Assembly (NCBI RefSeq): GCF_027943255.1
Contig: NC_072893.1
Location: forward strand, 83,459,784 to 83,523,783
Source: Anastrepha obliqua
Lineage: Eukaryota > Arthropoda > Insecta > Diptera > Tephritidae
Reading direction: 5' to 3'
Length of the DNA stretch: 64,000 bases
Below, piece after piece: positions 1-11,390 of the stretch (position 1 is its first letter; each line of letters opens with the position of its first letter). The position numbers and the translations under genes are program-made. The notes below the pieces were generated by a model. It did no database searches and had not been told where the DNA came from. It saw only the letters and a list, made by a program, of their open reading frames with translations.

Positions 1-58
1 TTTACTCTCCACTTTCGCTCGTCCATCGACGCATAAGAAGTTTCACTTCAAAAATATT

Positions 59-64
59 TTTATT
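59..64 (-). terminator. Candidate poly(A) signal of gene A
   Basis: AATAAA on the minus strand, about 110 bp past the stop codon of gene A. The equivalent position in gene B (11278-11283) has the same hexamer. No transcript evidence. Confidence 0.45.
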
Positions 65-171
65 TTAATAGAAATCCTCCAAAGCTTCCATTCGAAAATA
101 TGTATGTACCTGTACAGTGGGTAATAATAAAGAAACAATTTAAAGTTTATCATTAATTAACATTTTGCTGA

Positions 172-3100
172 TCACAGCTTCTCATATTCAATCATTAAAT
201 CGCCATCAACTCCTAAAATAAGTGTTTGCGAATCAGGTTTCTTCTCCGGTGTGGTCTGGCTACAAACTTTCAGGCGATAATTCCTAAGTATTTCTGCCAA
301 TGCTGTTTTCACTTCTAGCATGGCCATATGACGTCCTGAAATGAAGTTTACTTGCAAAATTCAGCATCATAGCAATAACTAGATATAATAATATTTACCC
401 AAGCATATGCGGGGCCCGTCACCGAAAGGAATAAAAACACCTCTTTTTGCCAAATCTGAGAGATCGACATTCAGGAAACGATCCGGTTTGAATTCCCAAG
501 GGTGTAAGAAGTAATCAGGATCGTGAACATAACTGAAACTAGGTATTAAAACTATATCACCCTCCTTAATGAGCACTAGGCGGCCATTATTTAATTCCAA
601 TTCGGTGGACTCGGTGCAAATGCGTCCAGCAAAGGTCAGCGGACTAATTAGACGCATAGTTTCTGCCAGTAAAAGAATGAAGAAGAATCTCGGCTTGCAG
701 GAGTACATAATAAAGGCTTACCATGTACACACCGATCCAAATAGGGTAGGCTGGTTAAAGTCTGATAATTAATGGTACCATCGGCATCCAGATTTCCTAG
801 AAGCTCTTTGCGCACTTTTTCCTGAGAATCAGGATGATGAGTCAACTGAAATTGTAAAAAATTAATATATAATATTAGTAGTATACTCGGCATCATAGTC
901 TATACGACTAAATGCAACTGAGCTCACATAGAAGAGTGTGTGGATGGTGACTGCGGCCGCTGTGTCGAAACCATCTGCAAAAACCGTACCCATGTAACCA
1001 ACTACCTCATTATGCGAGAGATTCTTCTTTTCCTGCAACTGACGCACGTAATTTAGAAAATCCACTCTATTTTTATTGCTTGCATCCCTTTCACGCATCA
1101 CGTAGGCATCTTTGGTGAGTTGGGAGAAGAAACTTTCAATTTCGGGAGAGCAGACGCGATGGTTATCGAAGCGTCGGAACCAGGGGAAAGCTAAGAATTT
1201 GAAGTAACTCAAAACAGATTGAAATACTTGTTGAGGTACTTTGTGCGCAATCTCCAGATAAGCATTTGGTTTGTCAAGATTTGAGAGCGTATGCGTTTCG
1301 ATGCCCCAAAGGAACTCACCCAAAACATTGGCATTAAAACGAGTGATAAGCTGTGGTTGATAATATAAGACGTAAAGTGGTATGCATTTGTTTCTAATAT
1401 GTATATGCACTTACATCCTTCGTTTCAAGTATGGCATTGCCTTCTGCTGTTTGCTCCTTCAAAAGATTGGTCAGTTTTTGTGCACAGCTTCTCCAAATAG
1501 GATACGCTGTTGTGAGCTGAAGAGTTTAAAAAATTATTTTATTTTCATAAAAACTTATATAGTCAATTGTTTTATACTCTCGTAAGCTAAACAATTATTA
1601 AAGTTTCACCTTATTTTGTGTTAACCCGCTCATAACGTCCGTGCGTCTGTTTTTCCACTCTTCACCTACGTTGAAAAATGGATTTAAGGAAGCCATTTTA
1701 TCCTCATTTGTGTCGTAGATCTAAAATAATGTAATTTTGTATTTAATGAGGCTTTTAGATAGAAAATCAGCGAAAGTGGAAACCAAAAAAGAATTTTTCG
1801 TATTGTTTGGAAGCCTTTCTTTAATTCGTGCCAATTCCATCAAATAAATAACAGCAGAAATTGTTTTAAAAAGAATTTAAATTTAATTTTAATCTCGCAG
1901 AATTTAACTCTTGCAAATTTTTTGCAACAGTTAATCCTTTAACTATCTATGTACATATACATAATTGGGACTAACACCTGTTTTGGGTGTTTGGCCGAGC
2001 TCCTCTATATATTTCTGGTGGGCGTCTTGATGTTGTTCCACAAGGGGAGGGACCTTCAGTTTTAAGCCGACTCCGAACGGTAGATATTTTTTATGAGGAG
2101 CTTTTCCCTGTCAGAAATACATTTCACTCGGAGGTTTGTCATTGTCTGCCGAGGGGCAACCGGGTGTTTCACGGAGATTCGAACCTACGTTCTCCGAATG
2201 GTAGTCACGCACCAACCCATTCGGCTACGGCGGCGTTTAACTGTATACTATGGTATACTTTCTGATATTTGAATGTTTTGCAAAATTTAGAGTCTGCAGG
2301 GATTACGCAGGTTGCTACTTAAGTGATGAAATATGCCTAAACCAGTGATCGTAAAATTTAACATTTTTAAGTGTTATTAGTGTTGGTTGCCGCTACTTGA
2401 ATCGTTAACATTTTCGTGCCATAAGTATTTATGAATTTCGACTTGGACTTAACAAACAACAGTTTGCCGACCAACACACATCGACCATTGACGACGGAGC
2501 ACCACTTTTGGTCACGGTTTTTCGCTGGTTTTCCCGAATTCAATGGTTGTGTTTGAAGTGATTGAGTATTTCTACTGAAATAATCCTAATTAGCGACTAG
2601 CGCCGTTTTACTACCATTGTTCTCGTGTCAGAATTGGGCATTTTGCACTACCACTAAATTGCACTTACACTAAATTTTTAGCGATATTTAAAATAACGAT
2701 AAATAAAATAAAGATTAAAAATAAAATTTTGCAGCGTTTTAACAATCCGCTTATTGCATTAGTTATTTAGTGCACTATGCCCAACCCTATCTCGTGTGAT
2801 GTCTTGTTGTTGTTTTTTTTTTTTTTGAGTCATACCCATTTCCTGAGATCCAGGTACAGCAGCAAACGTTTTATCTCTGTGCCTGGCATTTTCTTAATTA
2901 GCTATAGGAAAAGCTTACCGAAAGATCGAAATCTTGCTCTAGCTGGACTGTCTTTCTCCCCCTCAGAGTAATTTCAAGCCAATGACCAAGCGATTCCAGT
3001 TCCTCAACTCTGTTAGCCTAGTTTGGATGAAATGGAATGGGAATCTAAAGCCTTGATAGCTACTTGGCTCTCTGAAAAGATAGCGGCCCTTGCACCAATT

Positions 3101-6100
3101 TCTTTGCATGTATCTGATTAATATTTCTGCCTGGAACACGCTTTCATGTTTTTCCTCCACCTCTATCAGAATTAGTTGCCCGATCACTTAGTTTTCTATG
3201 TCGATTTACCATAAGAATGAACAAGAACTGTGAACTTATGCCCTAGAAAAATTCAGACTTAAACTTTTTTTGTTCACTCTACCCGAATCCTTCTTTCGCA
3301 AGAAGTTTGACTTAGTTACACAGTGTTATCTATAGCATTATCTTTTATGGCACATCAATGCATCTATTTACATATAAGCGTATCTGCGTGTGTTGAATAT
3401 AAATGTCACAACTTACCCAATTTTTCCCCAAATTGTCTCTGAATTTCCTGAAATTCGTTACCAAAATTTCGTGTGCCAATTTCGGATCTAGTATTAAGAA
3501 ATGGGGAAGTCTGGAGAAGAAAACGCCAATAACCTGATGGTTATGCTTGTATTTGCTAAAAGTAGAATTTTTAAACAAAGCAAAAATGTATAGAAAATAC
3601 TGATTTTCAGTTCTTTTTTGGTGTTTAATATTTTTATTTCTTTATGAAAATATAGTGGATATAACAACAAAAACCACAATATTATAATTAAAATTATATA
3701 TAAATAATAAATAACATATAATTCTTAAAATGTTTGCTCAATTTTAACTCAAAGCTTCAAGATGTCCACAAAGTTTTAAAAGTATCACAAATTTCCAACA
3801 TGCCTTCTATTTAGTATTTTTAGAGAAGTCAGAATACGCAAATTTTGTAGTTCATCAAATTTGTGATAATAAATTCGAAGTTATAAGTGGCTCAAAATTC
3901 GTATAGATTTTTGATATTTTTCTTACTGGCGGTTTTATACATATAACGAATGCTCGAATTATTCTTATATTGATTAATTAAGTGAATGCCGAAATATCTG
4001 AACGAAACTACAGTACAAATTTCTCTTGAACCAAAGTAGGTTGATAATAAAAATAAGCAAAATCGGGAACTAAATTCTACCACCCTCCATATAACGGTAA
4101 TTCTCAGATTTGCTGCAGATACCCAATCTCAGTAAGTTCTGTATATAGAAAGGAAATATACAAAAAACAAATAGGAGTGGCACCATCTACCTTCGCAAAA
4201 ATATTTATATGCGAACGTATCCTCGTATATTTTGTTAAAACATTCGCAATATATTTTATAAAAACTTTTTTTTGTAAATTTTTTATAAAAAAAATTATAT
4301 ATCAAAGTTTCCGAGCTTTGTACAAATTTCACCACAAATTTTATAATATTAATGACTTATCATCAAAACTGTAATCTTATTAATTAGAATCTTTGGAACA
4401 CTTCCGAGTATGCAATTTTATAGCCCATTTAATTTTACTATAATAAAGTGAATATTTGAGTCGTTAACCTTAATTTAAAAACTATGTCTTTTTTGGATGT
4501 ACCAAATACCTTTATGAGAAATTAAGATTGATGATCCAATTAATATGAAACTGAGAATAAAATTGTAGCATTTAATGGAATAGAATAGGTATGTAGTAAA
4601 AATTTCAAGGAATTCAAAGGGAGCTGGCCAAGACGGCATCACAAATGAGATGTAAAAATATAGAGGAGATCATCTGTATTACGTACGTCTGGGTTACATA
4701 CGTCCCGAATTTAAAAAAAATCGATTTTTTTTTGGATACGATGTTATGGTAGATACAAAAATATGGTAGAAAATGTAACTGCCCAACGAGAGTTTGATGC
4801 TCACAGGTAGCTGTCCTTCGTTTGAGGCAGCTGGCCGTTACATTGGGAGCCTTTCAGCCTGTCGGTTCTTTCGTTATTCCTAAGTATGTATAAGGAAATC
4901 CATAAAACATTATGAGAATATGTGTAGGGTCGATATGCTAAGGTTTATGAAACTAAAGGTTTAAATTAAAAAATTCATTTTAAGTTTTTGATTTAAATGC
5001 CGGCGACCTCGAGCGAAACTCGTTTTATCGGCACAGTCTGCAACTCATACAGTTTTTATTATTTTTGATGCGGTTTTTTTAAATATTCGAAAGTGTTTTC
5101 TCTATAATCTGTCGAGCTGGATTTTCGATATTTTTATTAAAATATTTTATAAACATAATTAAAGTGTGAATTTTTTTTTTTAAATGCCGTAAATTGCAAA
5201 ATGTTTGGAAATTCAAAAATCCGAGTCGACAGACCATAACTACAATTTTATTTCACAATAATTTTGTTTACTTTCTCCAGATCCATCTGCATTTCAAGGA
5301 GTAATGATGCAGCCTGTCGAGCAACTTTTTGTCATTGTACTTTAAATCACGCGATTTTTTATATATCAATTTTTGTAAAGAAAGATTAAAATGATTTTTT
5401 TTATAAAGTTTAAGTACTAATAAACAAGTGTCAAATTTTTTTATATTTTTTTGTATTGCTATCCCTTCTAAAAACTGTTTTTCTCTTAGCGTATTTTATT
5501 TTTATATGAGTCCATTGACTTTGACGACCCATTTTTAATGTATTTGGTCGATTTACTGTCTACCGTTAGATAAGAAAGATAATGACAACTGCCCTGTACC
5601 GGCAGGGCTTGATGAACTAATACAACAACAACAATGCAGCACGACATATGTATGCCATACAATCGACTGATTTCAACTGGCCACCCAGATTAGCACACTT
5701 TTATTTGCAAGAGTGTTTGAAGTTCCAGGCATACGCCACAAAACCCGAAAATCTCCCTAAATGAAAGTCAACATGCGGCGTGAAATCGCTGCCATGTCGG
5801 CTAACTTGAAAAAATCCTAAAAACACAAACAAAAACACATTTGCTTAATAAGACTAAATAACCATTAGAGAGAAATCACTTTCAATAGTTCAGAGAATAT
5901 TATTATATTATTTTCTTAAATGCACAGCAAACAATTTGATTTCTTAATATTTTTTTTTTTTAATTTCTTTCACTTTAAATGGTCAACCCTACGTTTGTTT
6001 AATAGATTTTAAATTGGCTTGTGTAAGCCTCGGTCTTCTATGCAATCTTTTTACACATGAAAATATAAAATGTGTACAATTTTACATAATTTTGAGCCAC

Positions 6101-8082
6101 TATAATCTTGTTCGCGTATTAATTCTTATTTACGACGAAACATCTTGCACCCGTGCAGTAATGCATATCGCTTATTTACTTCAATAGTGCATACTCCAAA
6201 AAAAAAAAAACCAGTCTAAGGGTTAGACGCGATAGAAGTGAAACCTTCCATAAAACAAACTGAGAGAGAATGAGACGAAAGCAGCATTAGGAGCGGGATA
6301 ATTATAGGTTCATTGTAATATTGCTATAAAGTTCATATTTTATTTTCTTCATTTTATTGTTATTCATCCTCAATGTTTTCAATTTCAACAAATGATACGA
6401 GTGACTTATGAAAGCTAAAATATGATACAAATGCTTTGGTTTCGATGTTGTCAACATATCTTTGAAATACCGCGTCAATTGTTGTTTCTGATCGTGTTGT
6501 CGATTCAGTACGATTGTTACACATTTTCAAATTGAATGTTGTATTGAGAAAGTCAATTAAAGGAACCGCTGTGTCCAGTGCAAAATTTACGTTAAAATCG
6601 CCACTTAAAATCATTGGAACTTTATCGTAATCTTTTTTTCTGTCGATATTCACGACACTTTTCTGCATTATTTTTCGGCATAATTGCGCTAAATATATAA
6701 AAATGAAAATATTTACGAATATAAAAATACGGACGCAATACAGCACACGCGGTTGCTATTATGAGCGTCGTAACGCGTATAATACACAGACGTACTAACA
6801 TACACGCAAACATTCGTAGGACGCTTGGTTTGAATTTTTTATACATATGTATGTATGCTATACTATGGCCTAGCCTATGTACGTACATACATATTTGTGT
6901 TCTGAACTTCCAGCAAAACAATGCTTATTAATATACACATATGCATCTACATACAACCGCACACACAGGCCACTCACTTTATTCCTGTAAATGCGTATGT
7001 CGTCCAAAGCTAAAATTCTATGCCTAGCGACTACAAGAACAAAATACATTAATAGGCGCAGGCGTAGCGGCCATCATCCTAGTTGCCATAGCGCTGAACA
7101 GTCGCGGCGAAGGAACCATATCTCTAAAACGATTTCTGATGTCCCCCAATATGGGTCGAACTTTTTAGTTTCTTTTCTATAACTCACATTCATTCTTTTA
7201 CATATGTTCTGACTAAATAAATTTCTTAAGAGAAAAAATAGATAATATTATATTATAAATAAAGAAAAATAAAGAAAAAACATAGCCATTTAGCTGATTT
7301 TTTCATGTAAAGGCCAAAAATGGTGATATTTTGAAATTGGGGGACATCAGAATTCGTTTTAGAGGTATGGTTCCTTCGGCAAAGTTTCTTATTTAATATA
7401 TTTTGATCCCTAGAATACGATTTTCATAGAGCAATGAACGATTTTTAAATCGACCCGCCCTACTGTACATGCAATGCTATGCCTATGAATGCGCGCTGGA
7501 TTTCTTGAGAAATTTTACCGTATGTTTTGCTGTGGCGAGGCACATATGTACATACACACAACATATATACATATATCCTCATATATACATACATATATAA
7601 ATTCACAAATTTAAATTTGCTTATGCCATCCTTCTGTGTACCTGGTAATGAAGCATTTTCTATACATACATATATATACGTATATCTTTTTGCTTCTTCT
7701 TTTTGGTGTCGCTTTTTCGTTTCATCGAGTCTCAAATCACTCCCAACGACTCTAAAGAAGTTCTCACTTCACAAATTATATAAGTGTATAGAAATTACTA
7801 TTATACTTTTTTCCTTTTTTTTTTTTTTGATTTATGACACTATTGCAGTAACTGGGTCATATATATGTATGTATGCAATACTCACTTGTAAATTTCGTCC
7901 AATTCGTAGACAAAATGCTGTTTACCAGGGAAATTGCCGATCCAGATCTTTGGCTGCGGACCGGCTATGCCTAGTTTCTTGAATACACCGTAATGCCATA
8001 TCAAATATTTATATATCAAAAGCGCAGCAAAGGCGAACAAACCGATTGTGACTAGGAGCGGCTGCATTGCGAGACTGTGCAT
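172..8082 (-). CDS. Cytochrome P450, CYP3 clan (CYP28/CYP309-like), gene A
   Basis: Heme-thiolate monooxygenase of the ER membrane, likely oxidising xenobiotics or endogenous lipophiles with P450 reductase. Exons (minus strand): 8082-7886, 3555-3417, 1720-1610, 1516-1415, 1350-928, 845-722, 662-399, 335-172, all with GT-AG introns. The protein is 507 aa, or 502 if it starts at the ATG at 8067, which aligns with gene C's start. Seen: N-terminal anchor helix, basic/proline hinge (GPQPKIWIGN), I-helix ADGFDTAA, K-helix ETMR (the Glu codon is split by intron 6), PDRF, heme loop PFGDGPRICLG with the cysteine ligand, then GRHMAMLEVK. Length is normal and there are no in-frame stops. Gene B differs at about 20 residues. 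Oddity: YFLHP where B and C have YFPQP/YFPKP, so a usually conserved proline is lost. Intron 1 carries a Helentron-like insert. Family is firm; the CYP28 versus CYP309 subfamily is inference. Confidence 0.93.
1975..2237 (-). repeat. tRNA-derived SINE, near full length
   Basis: In gene A intron 2. Read on the minus strand it begins with a tRNA-like head (A-box TAGCCGAATGGGTTGG, B-box GGTTCGAATCTC) and runs through the family body to the tail TTTGGCCGAGCTC (seen on plus). The orthologous position in gene B (13091-13259) holds a shortened copy, so insertion predates the gene duplication. Confidence 0.85.
2770..3190 (-). pseudogene. Non-LTR retrotransposon relic: RNase H / C-terminal piece (gene A intron 2)
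   Basis: Minus-strand reading shows SVFQAEI (RNase H start typical of Jockey/I LINEs) at about 3150-3130, then the diverged rest. The tail resembles the LINE C-terminal region (RFRSFGKLFL-like). Compared with the gene B copy (13760-14480), 292 bp including the GNERADELVRKG RNase H motif and the CRSCH motif are missing. Dead element; shared by both gene copies. Confidence 0.65.
3852..6205. other. Gene A intron 1, AT-rich part without a gene
   Basis: From 3852 to about 5640 there is no counterpart in gene B, where a TIR element lies instead. I see no coding signal. About 4618-4660 faintly resembles a reverse-transcriptase start (AGQDGITNEM), and 5575-5630 holds a CCCTGCCGG-type inverted repeat followed by (CAA)n, like the end of a dispersed repeat. 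From about 5650 to 6212 the sequence again matches gene B (18860-19420). Confidence 0.5.
6212..7776 (-). mobile_element. Helentron-like (Helitron2-type) insertion, internally deleted
   Basis: Absent from gene B, where the flanks join directly at about 19425. Minus-strand coding shows an N-terminal peptide MPKNNAEKCREYRQKKR (starting near 6679), typical of Helitron-like Rep-helicase proteins. A shift of frame follows almost at once, then an endonuclease (EEP) domain with SGDFNVNF and TTIDAVF (about 6640-6360). Rep and helicase are gone. The minus-strand 3' end has a hairpin GTCTAACCCTTAGAC (about 6215-6229) next to a T-run, as expected of Helentrons, which insert in T-rich sites. Known: Helentrons carry a C-terminal endonuclease. 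Inferred: this is a non-autonomous derivative. Confidence 0.65.
7109..7378. repeat. 43-bp inverted repeat inside the Helentron-like insert
   Basis: 7109-7151 and 7336-7378 are reverse complements with only about two mismatches (CGAAGGAACCATA ... GATGTCCCCCAAT), separated by 184 bp. It could be a subterminal structure of the element or a nested MITE. No TA duplication was identified. Confidence 0.75.
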
Positions 8083-8187
8083 CGTATCATAAAATATCAA
8101 ATGTTAACTACATGACCAGCTTCAGCCACTTTAATATGCATTATTAGTAATTGAGCGGGTGTATTCACGTTACAGCGTGGAAAATGC

Positions 8188-8195
8188 CTTTTATA
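8188..8195 (-). promoter_or_regulatory. TATA box of gene A
   Basis: TATAAAAG on the minus strand, 106 bp upstream of the ATG at 8082 (121 bp upstream of 8067). It is identical in gene B (19838-19845) with its surroundings. A start of transcription near 8160 would give a 5' leader of about 80-95 nt (inference). Confidence 0.65.
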
Positions 8196-8439
8196 AAAAG
8201 TAAATGTACGCATTGCCGCGAACAATCAGAACGTGCTGAGTTAGTGAGTTAGTCGGAGGCGAGAACCTGTTGCAGGATCGAGCACAGTAGACATAGCAAT
8301 ACATGATAAGGCATTCTGATGGATGATTGTTAGTTTGCTCTGTCTCGTGAATACCTTCTATCAAGAAGTGTGTTTAGCGTACTGGATCGTCGATTTATTA
8401 ATAAATCACAATGTGAAACCGCAACAATATTTGCATACT

Positions 8440-8476
8440 AAGTATGTATGTATGTATGTATGTATCTATAGTTTTG

Positions 8477-8524
<48 letters not shown>
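8440..8524. repeat. Microsatellites (GTAT)n, (TA)n, (TG)n
   Basis: (GTAT) repeats at about 8442-8465, then (TA)n at 8479-8515 and (TG)n to 8524. The duplicate copy (20090-20150) has one or two GTAT units and a shorter TA run, so this tract is a length polymorphism between paralogues about 350 bp upstream of the promoters. Confidence 0.9.
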
Positions 8525-8525
<1 letters not shown>

Positions 8526-8954
8526 ATGTAAAAGATTAAAGGCGATCAAAAAACCTATTTTCTGATATCAGTGAAAAATAATTGAAAACTCTCTGTTTTA
8601 TTGGTTTGAAAATTTTGTTTTAGACACTTGGTTCCCTTGACAGCTCTTTACAAATATGGTTCCTTCGCTTGCAGGTTTCTTGAAGCACAGCAATAAAAAT
8701 AATAGTAGCATACATACAATTGTGTCAGTTTTTGTCTTATTTTTTTCCAATGACTGGCTGATCTTGCAGAACAACACAATACATGGATTTTTCTACCAAC
8801 TCGTTGAACGCTACCACTACAAGAAGGCGGTAGAGTGCTGTCAATATCAAAATTCAATCATTAAGTTTTGGCTCTGTATAAAAAAATAGGTGTAACTTTT
8901 TTCAAAAAAGCTTTTATCATTTGATCCTCATTTCAGAAGCTTTTGAGAACTTTC

Positions 8955-9290
8955 AGAGAAGGTGACTGTTGAGCACTTTCTCTATAAAAGTTCAGGTTCG
9001 GCAGCTAGACGATTAAGGTCACTGGGTGCTCCTCTCTTCGACAGCCTTGGGCAATGTTTCGACCTAAACCCCATCAACCTTCTCCACGACATCAACAGCT
9101 CCGGTTGGGTGGAGATATCTGCCCGTTGGATGCCTCAAAATGTATCAAAATGCCGTTTAGTACTACTTGGGGAGTGCCAGACTGGTACTTCAACTAAAAA
9201 AGCCATCAATTCAAAATCAAATGTAGAATTTCGAAAACATAATTTCCAAAAAAGAGACACGCAGAGCCGCAGATGGCAAGTTGTCGATTA
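8955..9290 (+). pseudogene. Non-LTR retrotransposon 3' end (C-terminal region), copy 1
   Basis: The reading frame starts VTVEHFLYK, like the cysteine-rich tail after RNase H in Jockey/I-type LINEs (normal form TVEHFLCKCP). It continues with LLHDINSSGW and then a 3' UTR-like stretch. The Cys residues of the motif are lost. It is duplicated at 20585-20925 and related to the tail of the LINE at 39880-41665. Confidence 0.75.
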
Positions 9291-9559
9291 AGTAAGAAAT
9301 CAATCTTTGACTGGCAAGAAAACCGTTGATTTAGCTATATTGTCCCTTTAATATATTTGAAGCGATTGCCTCTACATTCTTTACAGATATCTCCAAAATT
9401 CATTGTGGGGATCTGGAGTCTAGATGCTTCTCATTGGGTGGTATCGAATTAATATGATTTTTGTAAATTTTTAGACAAAAACCGTTATATTTTAGTACTT
9501 ACAAGTATATAATAAAGTAGTTTCACGTGGCTTAAATTCTCTTATGATTATTAGGGAGC

Positions 9560-11220
9560 AAGTGCTTATATGAAAATCTCTTATTAAATTAAATAAGTTT
9601 CCACTTAAAAGCCATAACTACGCTAAGTAAGGCATGGCACCTTAATTTAGGCACCACACCATGATGAAAACATTTTGACTTATATTCGAGTCTGAGCGAA
9701 TTTGACAGAATCAGCTGATGGGCTGAGGTCACTTGGGATGTGTTTAACAAAATTTAGCTTGTGTTAGTGATATACGAAGCAAACCAATGCAGCGAAAGCA
9801 GTGAATACAAATGTGCGAAAATGCGTAATTTTATTGTGTGTGATTTAAAGTAAGTTTCTGTTCAATTAAAATTTATATTTCTATCTAAATAATGTGGGCG
9901 GTTCTGGGCAAATTAACAGCCAGTAGCAACACACTCACATTACTCACATTTAGCTCTTGCGCATGTAGCTCTTCCGTGTAACTCAAATATACATAGCTGC
10001 AAAAAGATGCGCGAATTATGCTGTTTTTTTTTTTCAAATGACTAAATTTAATTTAAAACACTTAATTTTTCTCAATTTCCCAATTTGCTTACCACGTTTG
10101 CTTTTTGCTTGTATTCAACTGACCACTCTTTACATTTTTTGCAGCCAAAGTTCCCCGCACAATTTTTTTTTCAGCATAGCTACCAAGCAAACCCTTTAAA
10201 TCTATCATCCTTGGCATTACACCACTTAGCTTTTACAAACACTAAAAGCTACGCAGAAGAAACGAACGGTATATATAAAAACACGATCTTCTGTGTGATC
10301 GACCACTTTTGTTGGAAGCCGTGAGCCTAAATATTAAGTTTTCCGTAGTAAAGTTTATTGTTACTGTGACTATAAGGCGATCAGTGCAAAACTGGTCACT
10401 TGATATGTATATAGTTTTATTATAAATACCGATATTTTAGATGAACAGCACAAAGCTGTTTCGCCTATGCAACCCTCGGGACACATTTGAGACAGAAACC
10501 CATTCGCAGAATTTTTTAATCCAAGATAGTTAATTTTAATTAATTGAATTGGCATTAATATATTTTATAAAAGTAGCTCGCATTTTTTCCACAGTTGTAA
10601 ACAATTAAATGAAATATAAACGACCCACTTCTGCAAGCGATTCGTCTTTGAAAACAGTACCGCACTGTTTTAAGCTGATCGCTTCCGCAACGTCTTCGTT
10701 TTCGTCTTCGCTTCCACTCTATTTCCAACCTAATTTCATTGTGCTTGTAAGTGGGAAATGTCTATAAATGGATGTTTGTAAGCTAATTCTTGTGCATATT
10801 AAAATAAGTGAAATTTTCTGACAATTTTTCTAGGGCTTAGAAGTGAGAAGTACTGTACCACAATACCATCACTTACTCTACTTCTAACATCTTGTGCGAG
10901 TTGGTCTTGGTTGGTTCTCTTGACGAAATATTTGAGAATCTAATCATAGTCGCAGTTCAACTTAATTTTTGGTACGTCAAATCTCGTCTTTGAGATCTTG
11001 GGCGATTGCAGTCTTTGGCGTACACATTCATTTCATTCGAATGTATTTCGATACTGGATTTTCATATTTTCTATGAAGATAAAAAATGAAAGTTCACACA
11101 TGGCAACCGAACAATCCCTCGTTCCGAAGACAATCAGTTCAACATTATGAGAATGACCAGGTTTTGCAATATTTCCCACAAATTCATGCTGTTGCAGCAA
11201 CAACCAATACCAAACAAGTT
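9560..11220. other. Spacer between the two duplicated blocks, no gene recognised
   Basis: Not matched by any other part of the window. It contains a few short open frames without recognisable similarity and plausible but unconnected splice-like sites (for example AAAG/GTAAG near 9849). I would not call a gene here. Confidence 0.5.
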
Positions 11221-11277
11221 GCGCTGAATCGAAAGCAGGTGAAATATATATGAAAATATTTCCAGATATAAAATATT

Positions 11278-11283
11278 TTTATT
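11278..11283 (-). terminator. Candidate poly(A) signal of gene B
   Basis: AATAAA on the minus strand about 110 bp after the stop codon, in the same place as in gene A. Confidence 0.45.
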
Positions 11284-11390
11284 GTTAATAGAAATCGCTC
11301 AAAAATTTGAAAATATGTATGTATGTACCTGTACTGTGTGTTATAATAAAGAAACAATTTAAAGTGTATCATTAATTAACATTTTGCTGA

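Larger units (their letters stand above)
45..9550. repeat. Segmental duplication, copy 1 (contains P450 gene A)
   Basis: This block matches about 11265-21690 in the same orientation, through the 3' flank, all exons, most intron sequence, the promoter, the microsatellite and the LINE tail upstream of the gene. The collinear match is interrupted only by insertions or deletions: the Helentron-like insert, the Helitron, the TIR element, a 292-bp deletion and about 0.5 kb near the outer end. Copies are easily alignable by eye, so the duplication is fairly recent. Edges are approximate because I aligned by eye. Confidence 0.9.

Noticed and set aside
4618..4660. Reverse-transcriptase start-like peptide in gene A intron 1
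   Set aside because: Only about ten residues of weak resemblance, so not listed as an element.
7527..7982. 151-codon plus-strand frame over gene A exon 1
   Set aside because: Made of (TA/CA) microsatellite and antisense of the P450 exon and Helentron-like insert.
9849..10340. Possible small gene with a GTAAG donor and TTTGCAG acceptor in the spacer
   Set aside because: Joined frames give no plausible protein; splice-like sites are common in such DNA.
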